Source: Adiantum capillus-veneris (lineage: Eukaryota; Streptophyta; Polypodiopsida; Polypodiales; Pteridaceae). Taken from it: a stretch of DNA of 64,000 bases. The notes beneath the pieces are model-generated. The model worked only from the letters and a program-made list of their open reading frames with translations. It searched no databases and was not told where the DNA came from. The stretch spans positions 87,631,884 to 87,695,883 of the forward strand of contig CM043944.1 of assembly GCA_014529385.2 (NCBI GenBank). Reading direction: 5' to 3'. Position 1 is the stretch's first letter, and every line of letters begins with the position of its first letter. Below, one piece after another: positions 24,903 to 37,147 of the stretch. The position numbers and the translations under genes were made by a program.

Positions 24903-26524
24903 TGTCATAAAATATAATATCTAACCAACCCAAATGATTTTCTCATATTAAACTGATCATTTAATATGGGAGAATAAATGGGAACAAGGGTTAAGATATA
25001 GACTTGTGCTTATAGATCTATCTCAACATGGAGCTAATGATAAAGGGGCCCAAATGAGAGATGGTCTATCAAAGAGCAAGGCTAACCAATGGATCATAAG
25101 ACCTTAGGGTTAGCTTCATTGAAGACCTCCAATGATTAGTTTAAAAGTCCTTTGACCTTAGGTAAGCTAGGGATGAGCTTGAGGCGGGAACCCAACCCAA
25201 GCTTAAGGTGCTTGAGGTGCTCGTCGTGCTTGATGACTAAGGTGCTTGAGGTGCCTGATAACTGAGATGCTTGAGGTTCTTGATGATTGAGATGCTTGAG
25301 GTGCTTGTAATGCTTGAGATTCTAGGGCTGTACTTGAGGTGAGAACCCAGCCCAAGCTTGAGGGGCTTAAGGGCCAAGCTTGTGGTGAGAACTAGGCCCA
25401 AGGTTGAGGGGCTTGAGGTGGCACAAAAGTCAAAGTTAATCCCTACAAGGAGGGGGACAAGCCCTACAAGAGTGGGGATGAGAGAGAACACACACACTCA
25501 TAGAAGGCATGCTTGGTACAAAGAAAGCAAAAGGGACACTTGTCAAGTTCCTCCTCATGTTCCCCTCATGGTGTGCTTGAAGCCTATTGGTTGGCCACCC
25601 AAGGGGTCCAATGATAAATTAGAAGATTTAATTATTTTTTTTACATTTATCAAGTCCTCTCTCTCAAAGGGGAAAGGGGGACACTTGCCCCAAGGCTACC
25701 CTTGTTACTTGATTTACCTCCTGCTTGTGATTGGCTAGGCCTAGAGGGGTCCAATGAGCTTCAAGAATGAGCTAGAAGGGGGGGGTTGACCAAGGAAGCT
25801 AGGGGCTTGCTTAGGGGGTATACTCTTCCATACACACTCACACACACTCTCATTGTCTAAAGTGCAAAGTGCAAGAACTCCCTCTCCTTTTCTAAGCAAG
25901 TAGAGAGGTTGAGAACCTACACCAGCACTCTTGGCTATGGAATGTAAATCCAATCAAGAGACATTCTTCAATGCTTAAGCTTGCCATCTACTCCATCTTC
26001 ATTACTATGCTATTATGTATGCTAGCAAGAAGAGTGATGATAAGTGAGGAACTAATTATTTCTCCTATGAAATGTTTCTTCTTCCTCTTCCCTACCCTCA
26101 TTCCCTGATAGCTCTCTCCACCTTCGAAGGTGTTTGAGGTCGTGGGACTGAGGCTTGGGATAGTTAACGCTTCCTCAAAGTTTATGTTATCATCATGATG
26201 CATGAAGCTTTCCATCTTCATTGCATCACCTAGGTCACAAGGAACACAAAGATTGTATTGTAACAAGTCTCTCTTGATGGGAGAAATCATATTACAAATG
26301 CCTATTGGAGGGGGGACCGGCTCCACTTAAATCCTGTCCTCAACTGTTGTCATGTTCTCTAAATTCTCTCTCTTGCAAAAGTATTATTCATGCCAAGTTA
26401 ACTAAATGCTATGTTTATGTGGCTACCATCAATTATGTTCACCCGCTATGCTCACAAAAGTAATTTCACAACAGTACTCTCTCTAATTTCCACTACTCTC
26501 AAGTTAATGGCCAATTGAATTACA
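24903..26524 (+). mobile_element. Solo LTR of the gypsy-1 family
   Basis: It starts TGTCATAAAATATAATATC and ends GGCCAATTGAATTACA, and is the reverse-oriented counterpart of the whole 17492-18953 LTR. It supplies a fuller version of the LTR start than the gypsy-1 copies. A degenerate GCTTGAGGTGCTTGATGA-type minisatellite occupies about 25200-25330. No internal region follows on either side. A matching 5-bp target duplication was not found (GTTAA left, TTCCC right). Confidence 0.65.
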
Positions 26525-26614
26525 TTCCCTTTGATGATTTCTCAACCGTAGTAACCTAGACTCCTCTATTGTACCATAACCATCAACAATGTATTGTTGC
26601 AATAATCTACCCCC

Positions 26615-27590
26615 TTATAAACGACACTCTGTGGTGTCACTCCTCACTCGTAGCATAAAGGTATAATATTTCTTTTGAATCATAAAACATGTCCTCCTTT
26701 CACTATTCCCATCGGCATCATCATCAGAGTTAGGATTATTATTGTTGATATTGAGGACATGTATGTACATGTGCCGTCCATATTCTCCTCTTGGAAACAA
26801 CAAAATGTATAGTAAAGGCATATATGAGCGATGCAACATAGAAATCCTTTTAAGGTCTCCTTCTAGATATTGTAATATAATATAATGATGCCCCACGGTC
26901 TTTTCATCTCCATGCTCAGGTATGATTGTTGCAACTTTCCAACCATGGGGTGCTAGGTACTCCCAACCATTTGACATGCTTCAGTAATAACCATTTGGAC
27001 CTCCGATATTCTAGAACCATCATCCTAGAGGCATGACAAAAGGAATTCGCATACGGGTTCTCATGATAAATCATCATTTGTAAACTTTGCAAAACATCTC
27101 TATCTACATTTGGCACATGGTATAATCTATTATTTAACTCATTCTCTGTGTCAAAAAATCATAATTATGCAAAGAAAGGGATTTGATCTAGTGTTCCCTC
27201 CAGAATCATAAGAATAATGTTATGATACACAGATCCATGAACTTTAAAGGTTTCTCTCCTTGGAGAAAACTGCTCATCTACATGGGCCCCCAATGATGCA
27301 AAATCTAATGCATTATTATATGCCCTTATGTGTTTGAGAAATTATTTGCTTCTAGGAATAGTCCCCTGCATCAATTCGTTAAGCTCCCTTGGTAGATCAC
27401 TCAAATCAAGCAAAGACACTTTGCTTGATTGGCAACAATTATTTACAAGCAAAGACGTTGGGCAACAATTCTTTCCCACAAATGTTTGTATTGACCTCCC
27501 TTCCACCTTTCAAGAAAAAGCACCACAAATAGAACATCTAAATTCCAAGGCACCTAAGTTGTGGAGTAAGCCTTTTCCATGGTAAAAAGC
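26615..27590 (-). pseudogene. Helitron-type Rep/helicase N-terminal relic
   Basis: On the minus strand a broken frame reads FRCSICGAF (zinc-finger-like), LPRELNELM, HIRAYNNALDFASLGAHVD, ETFKVHGSVYHNI, DVLQSLQMMIYHENPYA and finally PLLYILLFPRGEYGRH. This is the order of the N-terminal helitron-like domain of plant Helitron Rep-helicases, which move by rolling-circle replication. Stops and shifts occur near 27550, 27345, 27160 and 26950. The Rep HUH motif and the PIF1 helicase domain are not present, and no CTRR end with hairpin was located. Confidence 0.75.
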
Positions 27591-28020
27591 AAGCATGGAT
27601 CTATGCTTTAAGACGAAGAGATCTAGATACTCAGTACAAAAAGAAAGGCTATACTTCTCAACTTTAATGAAGCCACCTTCTCTAAGAGACTGGTCACTTC
27701 TACTCATAGGTGGTTGAAACTCTTTTCAAATTTTTACATAAATATTCATTCGACTCATGTTGGCAAGCTTCATTACATTCACAAAGTCCTTGAATAATCT
27801 GCAGATTATTTGAAGAGCCTTCACCATCCCCATATCATCTTGATCTAGCAAGTTTCTTTGTAGCATGTAGACTATAACAATCTAAAGGTGTAGGCATCAT
27901 AACTTCATTAACACCATGTCCTCATATAGCGGCAATTGGAGAACCACTAGAAGGACTATCCATCAATGCAAGGAAATATCACCATAAGGTACTTGGATAA
28001 TATAATCTCTAATGATATCT
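27591..28020. other. Probable Helitron remnant, no clear frame
   Basis: Upstream continuation of the Helitron relic on the minus strand, with short Cys-containing words but no reliable reading frame. Confidence 0.3.
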
Positions 28021-29090
28021 ACTCAAACATATTTTCTTTTATTATATTTTTTTATTTACATATGTCTAGTTCTATTTATCTTTATATACCTTCTTTTATT
28101 TCTTTCTAGCTGTAACTCTTTTCTATTTATTTATATTATATTCTCAAACGAGTTTACTTTTGTGTTCATCTACATATAGATATTTTCTTTTATATATATC
28201 TATCTAAATCTACTTTTGCTATTTATTTTATCTGTCTATATCCATATTTTTTTAAATTTTTAGCGTATATCTTTTATCCTTTCCTTTTTTCACTCAGAGT
28301 TTTTGCTCCATTTTTCTATTTCAATAATTTCCTTCATTTTACTCTCTTCTTTTACTTCCATTTATATTATTTATTTTATCCATACACTTTTTGTAATTTG
28401 ATATCTATCTAATACAAAAATTTATATTTATCTAAATAAAATTTCTAAATTTTATTTATTTAAATATTTATTTAATTAACTATTTATTTATTTAAATATT
28501 TTTTATTTCTAATTAATTTTTTTAACTTTAGATATATAGTTTTCTAATGTATTTATTTCATTCTTTCTTTATTAGGAATTAATTTCTTTTCTTTTTTCAA
28601 GTATTATGTACTTGTCTATTTAATATCTATCTTCTTGTTTTTATTTAGAATAATTGCTTGATATTATCGGGAAAAAATTATTTTTTAATGTATTTATTAC
28701 AAAAATATTCATTCTTAATCACTTTTTTATTTATATACTTTATTAATATGATTTTTTATTTTTGAATATATTTTATTTCATCCTTATAATTTTTCATCTT
28801 ATTATATAAATATAATATTTTCACTTTTTACTATATTTAACTTTTATTCTTCTCAAGTACTGTGTAGTTTCTTTTTATTCTATTCTTTTGTTATTTTGAA
28901 TTACTATTTTTCTTTTTTTCTTTTTACTTCATAAATATAATTTTTTACGTTTTTTAATTTACTTTTGTCTAAATTCTTCTTTTACTTTTTTGAAGTTATA
29001 TGCAATTTTTAAATTACAAACTAATTTTCTTGTTTTTGTTCTGATTCTTAAAGTGATATACAATTTTTAAATTTATCTATATTCTTTTTT
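28021..29090. other. Extremely AT-rich block
   Basis: About 1 kb made mainly of T-rich words (TTTATTTATTTA, TCTATTTATCT) on the plus strand. No genes. It could be a decayed microsatellite-like or matrix-attachment-like region; composition alone cannot decide. Confidence 0.7.
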
Positions 29091-29125
29091 TAAGGTCGAG
29101 AGAGGTAAGGCGGCATAAATTCTGG

Positions 29126-29127
<2 letters not shown>

Positions 29128-29222
<95 letters not shown>

Positions 29223-29264
29223 AGAAGAAGAAGAAGAAGAAGAAGAAGAAGAAGAAGAAGAAGA
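29128..29264. repeat. (GA)n-(GAA)n microsatellite
   Basis: GA run 29128-29219 passes directly into GAA run 29220-29264. Long open frames across it are repeat artefacts. Confidence 0.95.
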
Positions 29265-30560
29265 TGGGCAACCGAGGACTTTGAACAAAAAGAGGACAGA
29301 GAACGAGGAGATAAAAATTTGTTATGTGAGCTCGAGATAGGGATAAATAAAGTTGAAGAAGAAGGTTATGATAGAAAAACCTAAAAGAAAAAGTTAAAAA
29401 AACCTCTCTCTCTGCTTTTTCACCTCTGCTTGTAAGACTTGGCTCCCCTAGATTATAGGTTGAGAACATCAAAAAAGACCCTTCTCACCTCCGTTGGCAT
29501 ACATTAGCTCAACCCGAATAACACAGAATCCATATCGTTTGTAAAAGCCAAGACTTAAAACTACGGTGTTATCCTTTAGAAAATTAGCTCGAGTTTGGCT
29601 TAGGCTTCAACCATAGATTGAATACCAAACCAAAAATCAATATGAGACCAATCAGAGAACGAGGTCCCAATCTAGCCCTTCTTTTGAAAACTTGAAAAAA
29701 TGCACTACCACCATTCGAAAACCAATTGCATGTAAGACGTAAATCTTCTGTTTATAGCTTGTTCAGCCAAAAAAACCCATATGCAGGTGATATGAGGACC
29801 ATCACTAAGTGCCTACAAGATCAACCCCTTATTTACAAAACCCAAAACCATAGAATGCAGTAAAACCCTAAGCCCATTGTATAACGTGCACAAGGTTAAA
29901 AAATATAGCAATACCACCAGTATGCCAACGTAACCAAAGCCCCTTGGGCAAGGAATCATCTCTTGTGGTGTTGCAGCCCACCTAATACCAATACTCATAC
30001 ATCCAGTACCTCAAAGTGTCATAAAAAACGCAAACCAATGTATGCCACCTTAAATGGTGCAACTTACCTCAAAGTACCACTAGAAAAATGCAAACCAATG
30101 TAATCCGCCCTAAATAGTAATGGTATATATACAGAATTGTGGGCCTATCCTTAGCATATAGAGGCTCCATCAAGCCCACATGTGAAGAGCATGGCCTCCA
30201 ACAAAATGCCAAGAGCTTTTAAACAGTAAATGATAGTGATAGAGTAGAGGGTTTTTTTATTAAAAAAACCCTTTTACTTTTAAACATTATGCACCAATTA
30301 ATAGTGATGAAATACATCCATAACATCAGTAATAAACCAGTAAACAGTTTGTGTGTCCCTACCCAAACTCTCAAGTAAAGCAAAATAGAAGTGCTTGAAA
30401 CACAACAGAGTATCCCTTTCGATAGTGTTGTATTGTTGAAAGGGCGGTGGTAATGCGTGTGCTAGTCTCCACCCAACCATGCTATCTTATAGCCTCCCCC
30501 TAGCGTACACACTGTCCTGCCATGCCGGTGGACTTGCCCATAGGACCCATGTCCTTATAT
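29265..30560 (-). repeat. Probable 3' LTR region of gypsy-2
   Basis: On the minus strand, directly after a polypurine tract (30563-30577), sequence begins TATAAGGACATGGGTCCT. This parallels the LTR start TGTCAGGACACGGGTCCT of the related relic at 50022, so the LTR starts near 30560. Its far end is not identifiable. No genes are seen here. Confidence 0.45.
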
Positions 30561-30562
30561 TT

Positions 30563-30577
30563 ACCCCCCCCCTCTTG
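30563..30577 (-). other. Gypsy-2 polypurine tract
   Basis: The minus strand reads AAGAGGGGGGGGGTAA just 5' of the LTR start; it primes plus-strand DNA synthesis in this element class. Confidence 0.6.
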
Positions 30578-30585
30578 GAGAATCG

Positions 30586-31867
30586 TTTTCGTCCTTGAAA
30601 ACGAACGTAGGAAAACGTTTCTTAAGTGCAGACACATTCTCCCATGTAGAACCTTCTTCAGGTCTATCTAGCCATTTTACCAACACCTGTCGTCTGACAA
30701 GATGTCTGGTGCCAAGCTCATGAGAATCCAAAATCTTTTCGGGCACATGAGGAATGCTTGGCGGTGCGATAAGGTCAACCAACACGCGATAAGGTCAACC
30801 AACACACCTGTGTCAATGACATTATCATTCTGTCCTAGCTGTTTTTGTAAATGGCTAACATGAAAACAGGATGAACTCGTGAGTGCTCTGGAAGAGCTAA
30901 CTTATAGGCCACTTGACCTATACGTTTGAGAATGGTAAATGGTCCACAATAGCATGGTGAAAGTGTAGCAACTTTTCCCGTCTTCAGACTTTCTGAATGC
31001 TCCGGAACTTTGAGGAAAACCTTGTCTCCTTCTTCGAAAGTAGCAAGACGACGATGCTCATCTGCGTACTTCTTATATCGATCTTGAGCTTGCTTAGCAT
31101 TTTGTTGAGCAACTCGAAGCATGTCAAAATGGTCTTGGAGAAAAACCTTCGCTTGTTGCATCTTCTCCTTAGCCAACCCCACCGTAACAGGTGATCTAGG
31201 TTGAAATCCATACAAAAGCATAAATGGACTAAACCATGTAGTCACATGCTTAGAACTATTATAAGCAAATTCCAATATAGGTAAGTAGTCTTCCCAATTG
31301 GTTTGCTTCTTGCTAATGTACGCTCATAGGATATCCTCTAGCACTTGATTAACTCTTTTTGTTTGACCATCCGTTGTTGGATGATCAGCCATACTTAGAT
31401 TAAGTTTAGTTTCCAACTTTTGGAACACATCTCTCCAGAAGTGATTATCGAACTTCTGATCTCTATCACTAATGCTCTACAAATAGCCATGCTAATTACG
31501 GTGTCTTAACCGTAGTCTTAGTGGGAATGAATCGACCCATCTTTGTGAGACAGTCTACAATTACCCAAATGGCATCATGGACACGATTTGTAGTAGGTAG
31601 TCCTACTACAAAATCCATAGAGATACTTTCCCACTTAGCTTGTGGAATCTCTAAAGGATGTAAAAGGCCACCTACCTTCAGGCGCTCTGCCTTATTAACT
31701 TGACACTGTTGGCAATTTAGTACGTACTCTTGAACATCATGATGTAAGCCCCGCCAATAAAATTGCCGTCGAACTAAGGCATACGTCTTACGAATACCTG
31801 GATGACCAGCACTTGGACTATTGTGACACTCAAATAAGATTAGGTGCCTAGTGTCTGAGTCCTTTGG
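30586..31867 (-). pseudogene. Gypsy-2 integrase and chromodomain
   Basis: From 31867 leftwards the frame gives the zinc-binding region (HNSPSAGHPG, CQQCQVNK), core start WESISMDFVVGLP, then after breaks near 31490 and 31280 the C-terminal part (FAYNSSKHVTTWFSPF, YCGPFTILKRIGQVAYKL, HPVFMLA). The chromodomain follows at 30785-30586: RRQVLVKWL, GSTWENVSALKKRFPTF. A 20-bp tandem duplication (GCGATAAGGTCAACCAACAC) at 30769-30808 lies between the integrase end and the chromodomain. The integrase chromodomain normally steers insertion towards marked chromatin. Confidence 0.9.
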
Positions 31868-32190
31868 TGTAAAGAATGAGGATGCAAGAGAGCTACACAA
31901 GGCAAGCACAAAGCACACAGAGATGGAAAGCTTCTTCTTCTTCTTTACAGAAAAGAGAGTACAAAAATGACTAAGTGCTAAAGCTGAAAAGTAGCACATA
32001 TGTACATGCGGTCACTAAGTGTGAACTCGCTAGAAGCGTACTAGGCTGGCACTATAAGTGTAGTCCAGCTGTAGAATCACTGGCAGAGATCCTCCGTGTC
32101 GGTCACCTAACGCGCCAGTGAGTAAATGAAGTAAGCGGCCAAGACCCGTAGTGGATGCCAGCTCAAGGTGTAGAGCTCGACATCTCAACA
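31868..32190 (-). repeat. Copia-1 3' LTR
   Basis: On the minus strand starts TGTTGAGATGTCGAGC and ends CATTCTTTACA. It contains the last 28 nt of the coding region including the stop codon. Confidence 0.95.
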
Positions 32191-35100
32191 CTCCCCCTCG
32201 AGCTCTGCATGTCGCAGAGTCCAAGCATAGTCCGGAAACGTCGAAGCTTCTCAGCTCCGAGGGCCTTGGTAAAGATATCCGCTATCTGCTCCTCTGTGTT
32301 GACGTAGACCAAGTCGATGTCGCCCGCCAACACTCGCTCTCGAACGTAGTGGTAATGGACCTCTATGTGTTTGGTCTTGGCATGGAACACTGGGTTCCTA
32401 GCCAACTGCATGCTGCTGAGGTTGTCACAATGGATGAAAATCTGCTGGTCCACCTGCACTCCCAAGTCCTCAAGTAATGTGCGTAGCCAAGCTACCTCGC
32501 ACGCCGCAACTGCCGCACCTCTGTACTCGGCCTCTGTGCTCGATAAAGCAACCGTAGGCTGCTTTTTGCTGCTCCAAGTAACAGCAGCACTCCCAAAAGA
32601 GAACATGAAGCCACTCGTAGATCTCCTATCAACAATGCTACCTGCCCAATCTGCATCTGTATACCCATACAATGCTAATGGTGCATCTGCTGCATAGAAC
32701 AATGCGTAGTCAAGAGTACCTTGCACATACCTAAGTGTGCGTCGTACTCCATCCAAATGTGGCTTCCTTGGAAGTTGCATGAACTGACTCTCCAAGCCTA
32801 CTGTGTAGCTCAAGTCTGGCCTCGTGATAGTCAAGTAGATTAGACTACCCACAATCTTCCTGTACATGTTGACATCCTCAACAACATCACCCTTCTCTGC
32901 ACTCAGCTTTGCATTCACATCCAAGGGAATAGAAATTGGCTTACAATCAGCCATACCATACTTTGACAACATGTCCAAAGCATATTGTCTCTGTGATAGC
33001 CATACACCCTCTGGAGTCCTGATCACTTCAATGCCAAGAAAGTAGCGCAACTCGCCTAAATCTTTCATTTCAAACTCCTGTTTGAGAAGACCCTTCACAT
33101 GGTCAATCTCCATAGCATTGTCACCAACAATAATAAGGTCATCTACATATATGGTAATGACCACAATCCCCACATCACTCTCACGTACATAGAGTGAATG
33201 ATCAGCATGAGCTCTCCTAAAACCAATACTGACAAGATACTTGGCAATCCTGTCATACCATGCTCTAGAGCCCTGCTTCAAACCATACAAAGCTTTGAGA
33301 AGTCTGCATACATAATCTGGGTAACCTGGATCGACATAACCAGGTGGCTGATCCATATACACTTCCTCTTGCAACTCACCATTCAAGAAGGCATTCTTTA
33401 CATCCATTTGATGCATAATCCATCCTCTAGATGCAGCTACTGCTATGACAGCTCTCACTGTCGTCATCTTTGCCACTGGAGCAAAGGTCTCCTCATAGTC
33501 TATGCCATACGTCTGTGCATAACCCTTTGCGACCAGCCTTGCCTTGTGACGCTCAATGTTACCATCAGCCTTATGCTTGGTTTTATACACCCATTTGCAG
33601 CCAATAGCTTTCTTGCCACTTGGCAATGGCACCAACTCCCATGTGTCATTTGCTTCCAATGCAGCCATCTCTTCATTCATTGCATCATCCCAATGCACAT
33701 TTCCAACTGCATCCTCAAAACATGTGGGCTCCACATCCTGTATCACCTTAGCCATGTAGGCTTGGTGATGCGCTAGATACCCATCATAAGTCAATTTCTG
33801 AACTGGATTTCTGACTCTATTAGATCTGCGCGGTCCTGGATCACTCCTTTGCCCTCTAGCATCTTCTTGTACTTTCCTTACACCAGGTGTCCTGACAGCC
33901 GGAATTCCAAATTCCTCATTAAGACTTTGTTCAGAACCATCTGAATCCATGTCTACATGTGAAAAACCTGATGATGCATCAACCATAAAGGGAGGTTCAT
34001 CAACCTTTTCCTTTCCTTTTCATGATACATTCCCTGTACCTGTTGGTGGAGTAACCTGCGTACGTAGTCTACCATTCCATGGTTTCTCAACAGAGCCACG
34101 AGAAGAGGACTCTTGTGGTCCACTCAAAACCTGTGACTGTGGCCTCACATTTTGTACAACCACATCATCTTTTACATCAGCCCCAATAGTGCCATGTGCA
34201 TTACTGTACCAGCTGCTCATCTCATCAAAGACTACATCTCTGCTCACTCGTAATTCTCGTGTAGTAGGATTGTAGCACCTGTACCCCTTTTGTTCAAGGG
34301 AATATCCCACAAGAATACATTTCTCTGCTTTAGGATCCAATTTCCTACGCAACTCATCTGGTACATGCACGTAAGCTATGCAGCCAAACACTTTCAAGTG
34401 TGCCAAATCAGGCTTTGTACCTGTAAACTTTTCCTCAGGTGTTACATCATGCACCGCAGCTGTAGGTGTCCTGTTCATAATGTACACAGCTGTATTTACA
34501 GCTTCAGCCCAGAAATGATGAGGCATGTTCTTCTCATTCATCAATGCACGTGCAACCTCTGCAATGTGCCTGTTTTTCCTTTCTGCGACCCCATTCTGCT
34601 GTGGAGTATATCTGCATGTAAACTGCCTGTGTATACCATGCATTCGTAGAAAATCTGAAAAATCATTGGAGAAGTACTCTCCCCCTCCATCTGACCTCAA
34701 TGTCTTGATTTGCATATCTGTCTCCTTCTCAATCATGACTTTGAAGTCTTGAAAGTGACCAAACACTTCACTTTTGTTACGCATGAAGTAGACCCATACT
34801 TTCCTTGTATGGTCATCAATGAAAGAGACATAATACCTGCAACCATGTATACTTGCAGTATCGGTTGGACCCCAAACATCTGTGTGCACCAACTCAAGTG
34901 GCCTTTTACATACATTGCGTTCATGTGGAAATGAGCCCTTTGACTGTTTTCCAAACTGGCATGCTGCACACACTTTATGCATACCATCCACCTTGAATTT
35001 GGGCAAACCTTTTACAATCTGTTTTGATTGCATGCTGCGCAATCTCTGCTCATTGACATGGCCAATGCGTTTGTGCCAAATGTCAACATCAGCCACAACA

Positions 35101-36512
35101 CCTGTGCCCTGTGCAAATAATGCAGCTTTTACCTCAGGCATGTCTACATTCAGCGTAAACATTCTGCCCACACATTTGCCCTCTGTGATCAGCTTACAGC
35201 CATTCTGGAAATCTTCTACATAACAGCCATTTGGATTGAAGCGAACCTGCAAACCCTGATCAACCATTTGTCCAACAGAAACAAGATTCTTTGTAATGTT
35301 TGGGACATGAAGTACATCTGCTAAGTACTTTGATTTCCCACTCTTCGTATTTAGAGGTATGTCCCCTACATGAGCAATGGGGTGAGCTGTGTCATCTCCT
35401 GTCTGCACATAGCCTGCCACATCTGGTTTGCGCATATCTCTAAACCACTCTCCACGAGACGTCATGTGATTAGAGGCACCTGAATCCACATACCAAACAT
35501 CATCTTGGGTGGAATTCTCTGCAGTCATTGTATTCATTACATGCTGCATAACAAACATGCGCTCGTTTTTGCTGTCATCTGCATCTCTGCTAGTAGATGC
35601 ATAGTTGCCCTGTTCTCTCTTTCTAGTTGCTTTTCCCTTTGGACAGTCACGTGACATGTGACCTCTTTCACCACAAGTCCAACATTCTCTACTATCTGGA
35701 GTATGTTGCTGCCTGCTTGATCCTGCACCACGACCTCTTTGACTCCCCCTGCCTTGAGACTGGTTTCCCCTGCCACCTGTATTGTTTTGATTTGATTGAC
35801 CTTCCAGAAATTGGCCCCTGCAACCCCTTGGGCCTCGACCACGACCTCTACCTCTACCTCTGTTGGAGTTAGAATAGAAGGCCTATTCAGAATTATTTCT
35901 GCCATGAGAAGAAGATGTGTCAAGGTTCTTCTCCTCAAGAATAAGCATAGAAATCAAATCTTGGAACACGGGGATGTCGTCTCTTGTATTCATGGAAGAC
36001 CTAAAATGTACATACTCATCTCCTAGACCATCCAAGCATGCACGGACAATGTCATCGTCTTCCACTGAGACTTTAATAGATCCAAGAGCCTCAATGATAC
36101 TCTTGATCTTCAAGGCATAATCATTGATTGAGAGGTTGTTCCTCTTAACCTGATTTAGCTCCGACTTTAGTTGAAGCTTCCTGGCCTTGGTGTTCACCTC
36201 GAACACTCTGCCTAAGTTTCTCCATGCAATGGCGGGGGTTTCAGCATCCTGTAGATAGCCCATCATGCCATCTGTGATGCTCATAGACAGCCAATACATC
36301 ACTTTGCTCTGGCCTTGTTGCCAGTCCCTCAAAGCTTTCCTTTGTTCTGCTGTAGCATTTGCCTCGGGAATCTCTGGTTCCTTTTCATTGTCTCCTTCTA
36401 CATAGTCCCAATAACCTTTTCCTTTTAGGAAATTTGTTATTCTGAACTTCCATGCAGGGTAGTTATTTTTCTCAAGCTTCTCAGTAACAATCTGACTGAA
36501 ACCGTCAGACAT
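32163..36512 (-). pseudogene. Copia-1 gag-pol polyprotein, two in-frame stops
   Basis: A single frame of 1,450 codons from ATG (36512) to TGA (32163), interrupted only by TAG at codon 210 (35883-35885) and TGA at codon 831 (34020-34022); there are no frameshifts. Domains in order: copia-type gag (codons 1-209), Arg/Gly-rich linker and zinc knuckle CWTCGERGHMSRDC (about 276-289), protease with WYVDSGASNHMT (about 340), integrase with an HHCC finger and a D, D, E core (TDVWGP, FIDDHTR, RSDGGGEY), RT with YVDD (about 1120), and RNase H (TDADWAGS, STEAEYRG, HCDNLSS). The arrangement and length are typical of Ty1/copia. The TAG falls between gag and the zinc knuckle; both stops look like simple point mutations. 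The other catalytic residues I checked are present, so the element probably transposed shortly before decaying. Confidence 0.95.
32191..32200 (-). other. Copia-1 polypurine tract
   Basis: CGAGGGGGAG on the minus strand, directly 5' of the 3' LTR and overlapping the coding end. Confidence 0.85.
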
Positions 36513-36811
36513 CTTGAAGCACTAAGACAAAATAGCTGCAATCTGCAAAAACCTGCAAATCTGCTGAACCTGCTATCGTGGTTCCTGTAACGCTTTCTAC
36601 ACTCAACGAGTGTCCACAATCAAGCGTTTCACAACCACTGTACTTGTACAGTAAATCTCTGTATACTGCACTTTGGAGACCTATTCAGAAACTTGTGCGA
36701 AAAACCCCTAAAATTTTTTTCGCTGCGCGAGGCGCCTTCGGCATCTGGTCATGGATTGCGAACGAAGGGATTGTGATGCTCTTGCTCTCTTAGCCTCTCT
36801 TGCCTGCACCA

Positions 36812-36824
36812 GGCTCTGATACCA
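36812..36824 (-). other. Copia-1 primer-binding site
   Basis: TGGTATCAGAGCC on the minus strand, directly inside the 5' LTR: the complement of the plant initiator-Met tRNA 3' end. Confidence 0.95.
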
Positions 36825-37147
36825 TGTAAAGAGTGAGGATGCAAGAGAGCTACACAAGGCAAGCACAAAGCACACAGAGATGGAAAGCTTCTTCTTCTTC
36901 TTTACAGAAAAGAGAGTACAAAAATGACTAAGTGCTAAAGCTGAAAAGTAGCACATATGTACATGCGGTCACTAAGTGTGAACTCGCTAGAAGCGTACTA
37001 GGCTGGCACTATAAGTGTAGTCCAGCTGTAGAATCACTGGCAGAGATCCTCCGTGTCGGTCACCTAACGCGCCAGTGAGTAAATGCCGTAAGCGGCCAAA
37101 ACCCGTAGTGGATGCCAGCTCAAGGTGTAGAGCTCGACATCTCAACA
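36825..37147 (-). repeat. Copia-1 5' LTR
   Basis: Same length as the 3' LTR. The differences lie at one position near the outer end and three within 40 bp of a GTAAGCGGCC word. Confidence 0.95.

Larger units (their letters stand above)
31868..37147 (-). mobile_element. Copia-1: young, nearly intact Ty1/copia element
   Basis: 5,280 bp on the minus strand, with 323-bp LTRs at 36825-37147 (5') and 31868-32190 (3'), a perfect Met-tRNA primer-binding site at the 5' side and a polypurine tract at the 3' side. The LTRs differ at 4 positions by my reading, about 98.8% identity, indicating recent insertion. The target is the gypsy-2 integrase, with a 4-bp CCAA (minus-strand) duplication. One 1,450-codon gag-pol frame fills the interior. 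Confidence 0.95.

Noticed and set aside
29073-29472. Ser-, Phe/Leu- or Arg/Glu-repeat ORFs on both strands
   Set aside because: Artefacts of the (GA)n-(GAA)n repeat.
33198-33776. 192-codon plus-strand ORF
   Set aside because: Antisense shadow of the copia-1 RT; no features of its own.
35537-35938. Separate 133-codon minus-strand ORF
   Set aside because: It is a shifted frame over the Arg/Gly-rich gag linker; the true frame reads through to the zinc knuckle.
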